Shown: positions 1-11,200, counted from the stretch's first letter. The stretch is 31,719 nt of DNA from Welwitschia mirabilis (GCA_051453625.1 JBOZIK010000001.1:125636061-125667779), one strand, 5' to 3'. Program-made: numbers and translations. Notes: a model not told the origin generated them from the sequence alone.

Positions 1-647
1 TATCAACATATCATCAATATATAAAAGAAGATATATGAAGGATTCATCTTGTAGCTTATGCAAATACACACAATGATCATATTTGCTTTTTGTGTACCCA
101 TGTCTGATCATAAAATTGTCAAATTGCTTATACCACTACTTTGGAGACTACTTTAGTCTGTATAATGATTTTTAAACTTTACACACCAAAGTTTCTTTTC
201 CATCAACTTTGAACCCCTCTAGCTGATTCATATAGATTTCCTCTTTAGGTCTCCATGGAAAAATGCAGTTTTTACATCCAACTGAACTAGTTCAAGATTC
301 AATTTTGCTACCCAAGCCAATAAAATTATGGTGGAGGAGTGCTTCACAACTGGAGAAAATACCTCTTTATAATCAATTCCTTTCTTTTGTGCATAGCCTT
401 TAGCTACGAATATTGCTTTGTGGCAAATATCACCTTGGTTAGAAAATCCTTCTTTCTTTGCATATACCCACTTGCATCCAATTGCATTCTTTCCCTTTGG
501 GATACTAGTCAATTCCCATGTCTGATTACTATAAAGGAAATGTATTTCTTCATCCATGGCAATCATCCACTTATCATTTTCTAAACTTATGACTTCTTTA
601 TTATAAGTGGTAGGAATGTCATATGCTGCAATTGCACAAGCCACCAT
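1..647 (-). pseudogene. copia-1 reverse transcriptase domain, broken
   Basis: An open stretch from 647 to 228 reads as the RT N-terminal part, with WELTSIPKGKNAIGCKWVYA near residues 43-62 and LVQLDVKTAFFHGDL near residues 120-134. The aspartate in QLDVKTAF is the first catalytic residue. A frameshift near 240 moves the reading frame. It continues as EEIYMNQLEGF, then KSLYRLK-stop-SPK-stop-WYKQF, and ends at the left edge in LLYIDDMLI, the catalytic YxDD box (here YIDD, about 3-23). The two stops stand where family members commonly have glutamine, so they look like CAG to TAG changes. Domain order and motifs make the family call firm. The gene cannot give a full product. Confidence 0.9.
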
Positions 648-1036
648 ATCAGCTAAGTGAGTAGGTTTTTGATTGTTCTCATTGGCTTACAAGTTGTAAT
701 AGATTCAATTTACTATGGAGATCCTTGGGTCTAAACCTCCTCTTCAATAGAATCTCCTTCTACCATAGGAGAGTCTTCAACTACTAGAGTTACAATCCTC
801 TAAAAAATTCCACCTTCTTAAGAGTATCATTTGACTATTTTACATTTACCTTTTTCAACATGGTAGATTCACCAAAGGTGACATCCCTGCTAAAGATTAT
901 ATTCCTCATCTCTGGACACTATAGATAATAACCTTTTATGCCAGAGGTGACCCCCATGAACAATGCTTTCTTTGCTCTTGGATCCAAATTTGACTCCTTA
1001 ACATGGTAATATGCAGTGGAACCAAACACATGTAAG
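648..1036 (-). pseudogene. copia-1 integrase C-terminal region and link to RT
   Basis: On the minus strand, starting right at the gap edge (1036), the frame reads LHVFGSTAYYHVKESNLDPR, then AKKALFMG, GIKGYYL, and after one stop IIFSRDVTFGESTML. These are the usual copia motifs after the integrase core: the VFGC-like segment (here VFGS), the KLDPRAKK-like segment and the FSRDVxF segment. Below about 860 the frame is full of stops and resembles the poorly conserved linker before RT. The conserved cysteine of VFGC is replaced by serine. Non-functional remnant. Confidence 0.8.
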
Positions 1037-1541
1037 NNNNNNNNNNNNNNNNNNNNNNNNNNNNNNNNNNNNNNNNNNNNNNNNNNNNNNNNNNNNNNNN
1101 NNNNNNNNNNNNNNNNNNNNNNNNNNNNNNNNNNNNNNNNNNNNNNNNNNNNNNNNNNNNNNNNNNNNNNNNNNNNNNNNNNNNNNNNNNNNNNNNNNNN
1201 NNNNNNNNNNNNNNNNNNNNNNNNNNNNNNNNNNNNNNNNNNNNNNNNNNNNNNNNNNNNNNNNNNNNNNNNNNNNNNNNNNNNNNNNNNNNNNNNNNNN
1301 NNNNNNNNNNNNNNNNNNNNNNNNNNNNNNNNNNNNNNNNNNNNNNNNNNNNNNNNNNNNNNNNNNNNNNNNNNNNNNNNNNNNNNNNNNNNNNNNNNNN
1401 NNNNNNNNNNNNNNNNNNNNNNNNNNNNNNNNNNNNNNNNNNNNNNNNNNNNNNNNNNNNNNNNNNNNNNNNNNNNNNNNNNNNNNNNNNNNNNNNNNNN
1501 NNNNNNNNNNNNNNNNNNNNNNNNNNNNNNNNNNNNNNNNN
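1037..1541. other. assembly gap (505 N)
   Basis: Unknown bases. The two sides are the integrase zinc-binding end and the integrase C-terminal segment of the same element. The missing piece should be the catalytic DDE core. About 505 bases (some 168 codons) fits a core of normal size, so no large insertion needs to be assumed here. Confidence 0.95.
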
Positions 1542-1816
1542 TCAGTATTATGGATCGCTATTCCAAATTTCACCCTTGTTTGTTTTCCTTTGATGCAATG
1601 CTCACAAAGATCCAATTTGCAAGTTTTCGCTCTTTTCAACAATCCTTGACTCATGAGATAATTCAAAGATTTTTCATCTACATGCCCCAAATGCATATGA
1701 CATAGCCTAACTACTTCTAATTCTTGATCATCTGTGGAAGTTACTACAGCTATTCCCACAATTGTACTACCTAAGTAGTAGTATAGATTGTTATTTTTCC
1801 GAATTCCCTTCATCAC
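1542..1816 (-). pseudogene. copia-1 gag-pre-integrase / integrase zinc-binding region
   Basis: The minus-strand frame from 1816 reads KGIRKNNNLYYYLGS, then LCHMHLGHVDEKSLNYLMSQ, then TCKLDLCEHCIKGKQTRVKF, up to the gap. This is the HHCC zinc-binding region that precedes the copia integrase core. The histidines lie in HMHLGH and the cysteines in CEHC. The LWHxRLGH consensus here has cysteine where tryptophan is usual. The preceding protease segment ends in another frame at 1813-1816, so there is a small indel at this join. Confidence 0.88.
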
Positions 1817-2290
1817 ACGAGAGCACCAGAGATGATCTTTATGATTCCATCTTTTTCTCTTACTTCGAACCCTTTTGATTTTAAGGTTCTAACTGAAATG
1901 AGATTCTTCATCAACTTTGGCATATAATAAACACCTCTTAAGGTTCTAATTGATCCAGCTTTATTCTTTAAATGAATTGAATCAATCCCATATATGGTAA
2001 GAGGGGAATCATCTACTGTGTAGAATACTCCATCTTCTAGCTCTTTAAAATCAAAGAACCACTCTTTATGAGAATACATATGATGAATACATGCTATATC
2101 CAGCATTCACACATTAGAAGCAGTTTTTGATGATATACCAAGTGAGAAATCTAATTCTCCATCATTACAATCAGCTACATTTGATTCTGATATGGCCTTT
2201 CCCTTATAAGATTTGCTCTTATTTTTTAACTTTGGGCAATCTTTCTTCTAGTGTCCTTTCTCTCAGCAGAAGGCACACTCATCTTTGCTT
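1813..2290 (-). pseudogene. copia-1 zinc knuckle and aspartic protease
   Basis: From about 2287 downward one frame reads DECAFC-stop-EKGH-stop-KKDCPKLK. This is a CCHC zinc knuckle (CxxCxxxGHxxxxC) with all four ligands kept and two internal stops. After a linker and another stop at about 2107 comes MLDIACIHHMYSHKEWFFDF, the protease active-site region. The usual D-S/T-G triad appears as D-I-A. The rest (TIYGIDSIHLK, LRGVYYMPKLMKNLISVRTL, KSKGFEV) is the typical C-terminal half of the copia protease. The stop before MLDIA falls where tryptophan is normal. One continuous ancestral gag-protease frame is clear. Confidence 0.88.
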
Positions 2291-2643
2291 GGTCTTAGCC
2301 TTGACTTGGATCTTACCTTATGTCCTTTGCTATGATTTTGTGGTCAACCTCTGACCACCAATGCTTCTGCATATCCTCTTGAACTACGTTGTTTGTTCTT
2401 CTTTCTTAGTTCATAACTATATAAGGTAGCACATACGTCACTAAGAGATATAGCAGCCTTCCTGTGGAGTAGAGTGGTTTTAAGAAACTCAAACTCTTCA
2501 GGAAGTAACCCCAGCAATCAGAGCCAAATCCTCATCTTTGAAAGTTTCATCCATATTCAACAGATTGGTAACCAACTGGTTAAAGCTGGTTATGTGTTCA
2601 TTCATAGTGGTACCTGGTACATAGAAAAAACGAAACAGCCTTT
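2291..2643 (-). pseudogene. copia-1 gag, middle and C-terminal part
   Basis: Next to the gap the minus strand reads LFRFFYVPGTTMNEHITSFN, then QLVTNLLNMDETFKDEDLAL, a typical copia gag (UBN2-type) helix region. A one-base shift near 2505 moves the frame. It then continues as LLPEEFEFLKTTLLHRKAAI, SLSDVCATLYSYELRKK and into the zinc knuckle, with one stop near 2350. The N-terminal third of gag is in the gap. Confidence 0.85.
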
Positions 2644-3324
2644 NNNNNNNNNNNNNNNNNNNNNNNNNNNNNNNNNNNNNNNNNNNNNNNNNNNNNNNNN
2701 NNNNNNNNNNNNNNNNNNNNNNNNNNNNNNNNNNNNNNNNNNNNNNNNNNNNNNNNNNNNNNNNNNNNNNNNNNNNNNNNNNNNNNNNNNNNNNNNNNNN
2801 NNNNNNNNNNNNNNNNNNNNNNNNNNNNNNNNNNNNNNNNNNNNNNNNNNNNNNNNNNNNNNNNNNNNNNNNNNNNNNNNNNNNNNNNNNNNNNNNNNNN
2901 NNNNNNNNNNNNNNNNNNNNNNNNNNNNNNNNNNNNNNNNNNNNNNNNNNNNNNNNNNNNNNNNNNNNNNNNNNNNNNNNNNNNNNNNNNNNNNNNNNNN
3001 NNNNNNNNNNNNNNNNNNNNNNNNNNNNNNNNNNNNNNNNNNNNNNNNNNNNNNNNNNNNNNNNNNNNNNNNNNNNNNNNNNNNNNNNNNNNNNNNNNNN
3101 NNNNNNNNNNNNNNNNNNNNNNNNNNNNNNNNNNNNNNNNNNNNNNNNNNNNNNNNNNNNNNNNNNNNNNNNNNNNNNNNNNNNNNNNNNNNNNNNNNNN
3201 NNNNNNNNNNNNNNNNNNNNNNNNNNNNNNNNNNNNNNNNNNNNNNNNNNNNNNNNNNNNNNNNNNNNNNNNNNNNNNNNNNNNNNNNNNNNNNNNNNNN
3301 NNNNNNNNNNNNNNNNNNNNNNNN
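2644..3324. other. assembly gap (681 N)
   Basis: The gap lies inside the 5' half of copia-1. The gag N-terminus would need only about 300 bases, so several hundred bases are left over. Part of the missing DNA may be the foreign LTR-like segment whose end shows at 3325-3420. Confidence 0.95.
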
Positions 3325-3420
3325 TAGGAGAAGGACCCCTTTTATGGCTTGAAAGCCTTAGTCCTTTCCTTACGCTACCCATGTGGGATAAATGCAATCC
3401 CCATATTTATTTTAAATGAG
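3325..3420 (-). promoter_or_regulatory. LTR/promoter-like fragment with TATA box
   Basis: On the minus strand this stretch has ATCCCACATGGGTA (3376-3389), then an A/G-rich segment, then CCATAAAAGGGG (3336-3347). A 'TCCCACAT' motif followed some tens of bases later by TATAAAAGG is common in U3 regions of plant LTR elements. It is not expected in a copia leader next to gag, and the second copy of the leader (18306 onward) does not have it. I infer the end of another LTR or solo LTR inserted here and hidden by the gap. Family unknown. Confidence 0.4.
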
Positions 3421-3433
3421 CCAAAATACAACA

Positions 3434-3721
3434 AAAACTACTCCAAACACAAATAAAACTTTAAACAAAATCTCTAAAAATATTTGAAATAGCTTTAAAA
3501 GATGAAGGCAAAAAGGTAGTCTAAATAAACTAAAAAAGGGGGAGTAAAGAATAGGTCTAATAGACGCCAAATAGGGGGCCAAAGAAGCTTAATAAGAGGC
3601 TAAAAAGAAGCATAAGAAGCTTCAAGATTTCAAGAAAAAATTAAGGCCATAAGAATCTCTAAGAAGCTCAATGATGGCTAAGAAGCTCTAGGAATCCTAT
3701 CTTGGAAACTCTGATACCACT
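3434..3721 (-). mobile_element. copia leader and primer-binding site, copy 1
   Basis: On the minus strand, directly after the LTR end (TAACAA), comes TGGTATCAGAG (about 3709-3719 on the plus strand as CTCTGATACCA). This matches the classic plant copia primer-binding site for initiator methionine tRNA. The following 280 bases have runs of AAGAAGCT-like words on the plus strand and no reading frame. The same leader is at 18306-18628. Confidence 0.85.
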
Positions 3722-4025
3722 TGTTAGAAAACAAGAATGCCCAAAAATGGAGAGCACAAGACTCCCAAATCATAAATTTTATTTCTCCTTTTTTCTTATT
3801 CAATTAGGCAAGCATACCACTAGGTTTTCATGTATCCCTAGGCATGGAACCACGGTATGTACTAGCCTTAGTAAAAACATCTTAATCTTTTATTATTAGC
3901 TTTAAGATGCTATTAAACACTTAAAAATATCATAGAAAAAGGCATAAATCAAGTATGACATCAACAAGAATAAAAGATATATTTTTATGATTAAAACAGT
4001 TAAATTAATGTTGTTACCTCTAACA
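3722..4025 (-). repeat. copia 5' LTR, copy 1 (about 304 bp)
   Basis: The stretch starts with TGTTAG (3722) and ends with CTAACA (4020-4025), a 6-base inverted terminal pair with the TG...CA ends of LTRs. It touches the primer-binding site on its left. To its right the DNA changes at once to LINE C, so the element is inserted in that LINE. The target-site duplication cannot be checked because the other LTR lies outside the window. A matching LTR is at 18629-18949. Confidence 0.85.
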
Positions 4026-5900
4026 AATTGGACTGAAATACTTGATATAATTGTCAATTTTTATATGTTAATACTATTACCTTGCTAAATATTATTTTTA
4101 CTATTAAGGCATCCATATAAATCATCATTTAGTATAATAAAAAGATATGTATAACAAGCTTGTAATAATATCTTCCATTGTTTAAAAAAATCAAATTTTT
4201 TAACTACTACTTCAAGAAAATACAAATTCTCTCCGTGATATGCTTTGCTTGTATCCAATTTGAATGCCACATTAGGTATTTTCTATTTCTTAGTAGAGTG
4301 AAATATCTCATAGATTAATATTTTTAAAATATATCTTCAGTTTGCAGACCCCACTTGCAAATTTAAAATCAAAACTAGATAAGTAATTTCCAATCTTTCT
4401 ATAAGAACTTTTGATATTATTTTATAAATAATATTACATAACCGCGTTTGCAAAAACTCTGATATAATATTGGCAAAGTTTTTCTTTAGAAATACTTTAA
4501 AATTTATCTTAAATTCTAAAATTTAAAAAGAATAGAATAAAATCATGCTTAATAATATTTTAATGATGTTGGTAAGATTCAACAAGAAACCATCTAGATA
4601 TGGAAAATTGTTAGGCTTCATTTTAAACAAAGATTTCTTATTCTCCTTCATAATAGCTTATTTTCCAAGAAACTACAATTTAACATCACTGAAATATACA
4701 TTGAGAAGAGAAATAACCTTATCAATGCTATTTCTATTCATTTGCTAGAGAGATTCACTACAAATTTTTTTTAATGTTCAAAAGTAATTTTCACTTTATT
4801 ATTAGCATCATAAACACGTTAATTCATTTTTGTCTTTAAAATAAGGAATGAAACTAGAGGTTTTTTTGGTTTGTAGTGAAAAAAAATGAATTTGCATCAC
4901 CTTATTTGATCTACTAAATGTTTACTCTGTGGAACTTGTAAGGCCATTTCCATTCTTGTAAAGTTTCTAAAGAAACTTTCTTTTTCATTATCTAAATAAT
5001 TTCTTAATCTATCCTTTGAAATCTCTCCTTAAATCTACTAAATTTAATGAGTTAAGTTATTCTTTTAATTCTTTTTACGAATTTAAAATATATGAGTTCT
5101 ATTAGAATCTTATACATTGCTTGACATTAGTTAACTTCTATTGCAACTATAATTTCTTTAATCCCTTAATGTTAATGTTCTATCATTTTTAAATTTGTTT
5201 TTTTTAAAACTAAAAAATGAAAACAAGCATTTATTCATTTGAAAGACCAATAGTAATTTTAATAAGTATGACTTTCAACAAGATTTAAACAAGATCTCAA
5301 TCAATATAAATGATAGTTTAACTATAAGTCTAAAAAAGCTAAAAGCCAAGAAACATTTATAAGGAATCTACAAACTTTTTGAAAATTAAATTTAAACCAC
5401 ATTTTCTTAAATATCATGGAATTTCTATTACATCTTAATTATTCATATGTACTTTTATTTTCCCCATCTTTTCCCCCATATTCATGAAGAAAAGCATTGA
5501 AATCATCATTAATTAGAATAGTATTAAAAAATCTCAGATATTTTGATATAAGAAGATTTAAGAATTATTCATTTTCTCAAAACAGAATAGATAAAGGATG
5601 ATAACTAGAATTAATGGAAAATTTCTAATATGAAATCTATCAACTAATTATTATAATGGTCTACTGAATTCTATAAAGGGATCCATAATAATCAAATACT
5701 ATTCAATCTTCTGATTTATTCTAAAAACTATTAAAAATAATACTACGACAAGTTGTTATAAAGAATTCTATCATTAGTTTAAATTAAGCATTTCGTTTCA
5801 TAAATGAAAACAAAATTAGGATTTTCTTTTTACAATACATTTTAAGGTTGTTAATTCTCAATGGGTTACTATGATACCTTGAATTCCTATTAAATATTTT
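4026..5900 (-). pseudogene. LINE C (L1-type) ORF2 remnant, copy 1
   Basis: A non-LTR retrotransposon ORF2 on the minus strand. The start of the endonuclease is seen as NSRYHSNPLRINNLK (about 5890-5845), a decayed WNCRGLGNP segment, followed in another frame by NPNFVFIYETKC (about 5825-5790), the E-T-K active-site region. YGSP lies near 5665-5695. DDFNAFLHEYGGKDG lies at about 5474-5515, a changed GDFN box. After a linker the RT begins with KSLFKMKPNNFPYLDGF (about 4580-4640). An open piece at 4270-4085 has MAFKLDTSKAYHGENLYFLE, the first RT aspartate block. The copia LTR cuts it at 4026, so the later RT and zf-RVT parts are missing. Many stops and frameshifts. Confidence 0.85.
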
Positions 5901-7175
5901 CCTTGTGAGTGAAGTAAAAAAATTAGATGTATAAATATTTCCTAGTTTAGCTTTCATTTTGAGCATCTCACACTTCTAATATTAGTAGTGTACTAGTTAC
6001 CATAAAATCATATTTTTTAACTTTATCCAAAAAATAAATAATAATAAATAAGAATCTAGTATATCACATATGAATGATTATAAGAGCATTATTCTATAAA
6101 ATCTTGTTATAGCAATGTTAATAATTGAAGTTATTATATTGTAAGAAAACCTTAGTAATTCTTAACTCCATAATGAAAATTTATGGTGGAGTTTCATAAT
6201 GGAATTATAAGGAAGTAAGCTAAAACAATGTTAAAGAACTAATAAAAATTAGATAGGATATAAATAAATGGAATTTTAATTTTGTTTTAGTTAATATTCA
6301 TCCTAGTTAAACTAAATGGATATGTTTCTAAAACTGTAAACCAATATAATTACTATGGTGACAACATAACAATATTCATTTTCAAACTTCTTTAGCCATT
6401 ATAATCTTGACTAAGTATGTAATAATATTTGTAGTTGATTTATCTAATCAACATCAATTTGTGATGTCTATTTCCTATGTTCTACATCTTAAATTTAACT
6501 ATAAAAAAGTTTTTGTAAGACCTTTTGTGAATAATTTCTTTACTTGGGGGTCATAACATTTTCTCTTTTAGAAGTTAATTTAGTGTTCAGGGGAGGGAGG
6601 GGGGACATATCAAACGTATCATGCTTACTGTTTACTTAAGCAAATAAAAATCCAAGGATGACACTTATTGAGCTAATTAACCAACAAACATTCATATCTC
6701 ACTTGTGATTCATATGAAATACATTAAATTTCATGCCTAGGGATGTCAAAGTACATGCCTAGAAACCATATGAAAACCTATATACCGTAATTTACTATAG
6801 TCATAACTGCAAAGTAAAATAATATCTTTAGTTTAATATCCATCTATCAAGTTATAGGATCAAGATTAATAAGTTTTGTACACCAAAGTTCTTATTATAT
6901 CCTTGTCTTAAGTTAAATTTTTTAATTAAATTATAATCCTTATTTACTACTAACTAATACTTTTCAATGACATTTTGGAACTTTAGTTCTTATTAATATT
7001 TAATGCTATATATTATTGAAGAGTGTTTGAATTATTACATGTTATCCTCACTTTTGTTAATAGATCTTATGTCACTACTTGAGCTATGATTTCTTTGGAA
7101 TTTTGAAAACAACAATTTTTTGTCATAACCATATATTTTTATAGATGTAAGATTTAAATTTTTTAGTATTTCCTT
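5901..7175. other. no gene seen; decayed DNA upstream of LINE C ORF2
   Basis: AT-rich, no convincing reading frame on either strand. It lies 5' of the LINE C endonuclease, where ORF1 and the 5' UTR would be, but I could not recognise an ORF1 domain. The whole stretch is repeated at about 21175-22440. A G-rich run at 6589-6604 is special to this copy. Confidence 0.6.
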
Positions 7176-7260
7176 CACACATAGCTCAAGTTGTTATTGG
7201 GACATTCTTAAGTCTATAGACATAAAGGTCTTAGGTTCAAACCTTAAAAATTGGTGTGTA
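7176..7260 (+). repeat. tRNA-like SINE-type segment, copy 1
   Basis: TAGCTCAAGTTGTTA (from 7182) resembles RNA polymerase III box A, and GGTTCAAACC (7234-7243) matches box B. TTAGG-TTCAAAC-CTTAA around box B can form a T-arm with a canonical loop. The start-to-start spacing of about 52 bases is longer than in an ordinary tRNA, and no acceptor stem pairs. That fits a tRNA-derived SINE or an old tRNA pseudogene, not a working tRNA. The counterpart is at 22443-22520. Confidence 0.45.
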
Positions 7261-8164
7261 TTATTTATGTCATTAGGGGTTACTCATAGATGTATATCTA
7301 CCTTGAAAAACTTGTCACTCTATCAAGTGTAGTATAGTTAACTTCTACTCCACAATCTTCTCTCATGCTTTTTTAAATTAAATTAATACATAAGAAACTG
7401 TACTACACTCACTAGGGTCACTGGTTTGCTTAACTAAGTGAAAATCAGTGAGTCCTCTACATTAAAGACTATACCTACATGCCTTAAATACATGAATATG
7501 AACCATAAGTCATACCATTAGATTCAAACTTAAGATGTCAAAGTTTCTAACTTATAGACATGATTTGCCAGACTACATTATGCATAGACTCAATTTCCCT
7601 TGAATATAGTTCCTTGATTTTTAAAAAATAAAGCCCCTGTAATAGGGAGTACTTTGTTTATATCTTATGTACATTTTTATTAAGTTTAAAGTACAATCTT
7701 GAAGTAAAAGTTTATAGAGCTTATTCTTAGCTTATTAATATTATACTTATTATGTATTTTAGATGCTTTTCTAAGATTAATATCAAATTACTATGTGGAA
7801 TTAAACACCCCTTCTTATACAATTTTAATATTACAAAATGTTCATATGTGTATTAAAGCCATTTTTAGAAGAGAATATCTTGCATAAAATTTGTTTTGGT
7901 GGAGTTCCTTTAATTTATTTATTTCTTTATTAAATTATTCCTCTAAAGAATTTTTTTGATGTTTATTAAACATTTAGTACATGTTTTTCAGCCTTCTAAA
8001 ATTAACTTAACATATATTAAAGATTTATGCCTTTATTATTAGCCTATTAGTGTATTCTCTTTCTAATCTTTGATATTTTTGAATTAAATTTCTTTATACA
8101 TATTTTAAATTAATTATTATCTGATCTAAATGATGGTTTTAAGGCATTTATGTATTTTTTATCT
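7261..8164. other. no feature recognised
   Basis: AT-rich DNA with no open frame of note. It is shared with copy 2 (about 22521-23445). It may include the body of the SINE-like element and old intergenic sequence before the LINE A tail. Confidence 0.6.
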
Positions 8165-8231
8165 TTTGAATCTAGGTTCCCTTTTGCTATCTTTTCCTTT
8201 CCTTTTTCTTTCTTTGTTTTCTTTTTTTTAT
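8165..8231 (-). repeat. pyrimidine-rich tract at the LINE A 3' end, copy 1
   Basis: A run of T and C with few other bases (CTTTTTCTTTCTTTG-like). Seen on the minus strand it is A/G-rich and lies where the poly-A-type tail of LINE A would be. In copy 2 the same spot is a pure TC/AT microsatellite (23491-23669). Confidence 0.55.
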
Positions 8232-11200
8232 ATTGAGGTTTACCCCTATCAATAAGTTATATTATGTAGAAGAAATGAAAATACATAAAACATGTAAGGC
8301 ATAAGTCACTCAATAAGCTTACATGAAATAAGTTAGAAGACCACATAGCTACATAGAATATAAAATAGCTTACAATTATTATTGAAGAAAAATTAAAGGA
8401 CTAATTTGTTAGGAAGGAATAATTTTGATCGTCTATCTCTAAAGGCATAAAAAGAGTCATTGTGGATCCCCATACTAATGTGGATTAGAGAAGGATGAAC
8501 TTAAGAAGGAGCATCCCTTATCTAAAGATTACAATACTAAGGCTAAAGAAGTTACAAACCTCTCACTATACCTTTTTTGTGTGAGCATCAATGTGAAATG
8601 AAATAAGATAGAAAATGTTAGTTTTCCCATACCTATTTAAAGTTATAGAGATATTGTATTTCCTAAAGTGCAAGTCACATCTATATTTTTAAATAAAGTA
8701 AAGAATGCATGGTTTGATAATCCACCAAAAAAAAGTGGGGGCATAACTAAAATTAGGGCGGATCCTAAAGCCATAATAAGAATATGTGATAGGATACAAG
8801 AGAGTCAACTCCATCCATTCTTTGTAAGCAAGTAGTGGAGAAAAACATACAAGAATTTATCTTCCTAGTCAGAACACTAAACAATCTAGTTTTAATACTT
8901 CCAAATGTGACAAGTGGTTTCCAATAGAAAGTCCTTGAGACATTAAATACCTAGAAGGATTGGAAGCTTCCAAATCTAATTCAAGGAAGAGATCCACTCA
9001 TGAAATGGTTTGTAAACATTTCATGTCAAGTAACAAATGGAGTTAACATCAGTATCACTTACCAAAAGATGATACGGTTTTGCTAAAGAAAAGGAAATCA
9101 TAACCGAGAAATCTTTCAAACATAATTCTTATATATGTATAGAATTATTATAGGACACTTGGCGTGTATGATGCAACAACTAATGAAGATCAACAAAAGC
9201 TTAATGTAGGCTAGAAGAATCTCCATAAGCTTACTGAAAGTCAATCAAGGTTTTCTAGTTGTTTCCTAAATGCAATCTTTCTAATGAATTTATTTTATAG
9301 TTAAACAACTGAACAATAAGTCTCAAAATTCATCTGAAATAGTTGAATAATCCTAAGAAATAAAGGAATAAAGAATTTTCTAAGCCTTCTAAGTACTATT
9401 AAAACATTAGCTCTATAACTTTTTATCTTTAAGGGGGGAAAGTTAATTTGTAGCATAGGTGTTCTATCATATTCTTTGATTATTTAAAATTAATTCATAA
9501 TCTATCAAAAATTAAATTTGAAATCATATGAGAAGTACTAAAACACTATATATTACGTACCCAATCTAATACCATGATATAAATAACATAAGTTAATAAA
9601 TCCTAAACCTCCTTTTTCCTTAGGTAAATTTGTAATATTCTAGCCAACTCTATGAAACTATTTCCCTTCAACATGAGATGATTAAAAATTTTTTAAAGAG
9701 TTGCTTTATCTTTGAGTGAGTAGATTTTGAAGGATTTTAATATGAGGAATAATAAGCATGAGTAGAGCTAATGATATATTTATAAACCAAATATTGGCCT
9801 ACAAGAGAAAACATGTCATCCTCCATTTACACACTTTCCTATGAATTCTTTGTAATGTCAGATCCAATAAGTTCTGAGGAAAACAGAAATGCCTAAATGT
9901 TTAGTAATTTTCCACCTTTCTAAAATGTATCAAGAATAACATAGAAGATGTCGATAATTTCTACTTGCACATAAATTAAACGCTTTTACCAATTCATATC
10001 ATCTCCTGACAATTAACAATACTATTAAAGATGATTAAAACATTAACTAATAGATTGTTAATTAGTTACCATAATTAAGAAAGAATCATTAGCAAAATGT
10101 AAATTCAATAATTGGTAAGAATCATCAACCAATGAAATTTTGTTAACTAAACATTATTTTAAACCATGTTGAATAGCATGATAGAAGGAATTAGCTGTAA
10201 TTATAAAGAGATAAGTGAGTAAGGGGAAATCTTACCAAATTAAACACTGAAAAAAAAAGTAAAACTTATTCAATTGGAAGTAGTCATATAAGCATTTAGA
10301 TCTACAAATAAACATCTTACCATATAAAGGAACTATGGTCCAAAAACATATTTCTCCATACATTTAAAAAAAATTCCATTTAACTTTATCATATGCTTTA
10401 GCATAATCAAAATTGATAAAGATAATATCCTAACTTGAATTAATAGCTAACTGCTGACATTTTCATGTTGTTACAAAATTTAAAAGAATATTCCTATTAG
10501 GAACAAGGCCTATCTATTACTTGATGATAATATTAATTAGAATTCTTTAATGCCAGAAAGCTATGAACTTGGCTGAAATTTGATAAGTAACATTTAATAA
10601 GGTAATAATAAGCTAGTTACTTATAATAAGAGGATCACATAATTTAGGTAATGAGTGAATAACACATTTGTTAATATAGTGACTGAGCAATCCCTAGTAA
10701 ATGGCTTTGTTAATGAAACTAAGATAATCATGACTTTAAATATCCCAATTTTATTTATAGAAATCTATTAGAAAACCATCAAAGCCAAGTGCTTTACCAT
10801 TGGTCATATTAAGGCAAGCTTATTTTAATTATGAAATAGTAATATTAGTGTTGCATTTCAGTAGTCACCAGTGGAGAAAGAAATAAAGAGAGCCATTTAG
10901 ATTTATCATGATTTATAGGTGTTTCTTAAAATATATTGTGAAAGTACTCCTTTAAAAAATGAAAATATCATTATGAATAGCTTCAATTTTGTCATTAATG
11001 TTTGAAGCATTAATTAAAGGCTTGCTATTTGAACTATCCAAAAATTTTAAAAATTCTTTAGAGTTATCATCTTGAGTCTTTAACCATCAAATGTGATTTT
11101 TAGAATGGTACTTTTTATCCGATAAACCTTCCACTTTTGTTAAGATATACTAGCTTTAGCAATTATAGCCTAAAAATTAAAATTAAAGTCTACATAAAGT

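Larger units (their letters stand above)
1..4025 (-). mobile_element. Ty1/copia LTR retrotransposon, 5' part (copia-1), 3' end outside the window
   Basis: Read on the minus strand, the order is LTR (4025-3722), primer-binding site, leader, gag, zinc knuckle, protease, integrase, RT. Protease, integrase, RT is the order that defines Ty1/copia as opposed to gypsy. The element runs off the left edge inside RT, so RNase H and the 3' LTR are not seen. Two gaps remove the integrase core and the gag N-terminus. Several stops and at least two frameshifts make it non-coding. The part left of 3434 might belong to a different copia from the LTR on its right, because a second copy of the LTR and leader at 18306-18949 is joined to another interior. 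Confidence 0.85.

Noticed and set aside
339-584. Plus-strand open frame of 81 codons
   Set aside because: It is the antisense shadow of the copia-1 RT domain on the minus strand.
1011-1705. Plus-strand frames made mostly of unknown residues
   Set aside because: They owe their length to the N gap. The same applies to frames over 2474-3352 and 20257-20845.
3325-3420. A host gene promoter
   Set aside because: The TATA-like word faces into transposon remains with no host coding sequence downstream. An LTR promoter is the simpler reading.
4545-4748. Plus-strand frame of 67 codons, with a similar one at 19488-19673
   Set aside because: It is conserved between the copies only because the DNA is duplicated. 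The minus strand here carries the LINE C RT start (KMKPNxxPYLDG), so this is its shadow.
7182-7250. A functional tRNA gene
   Set aside because: Box A and box B are present, but no acceptor stem pairs, the spacing is too long and no clear anticodon arm is found. Kept only as a SINE-type segment.
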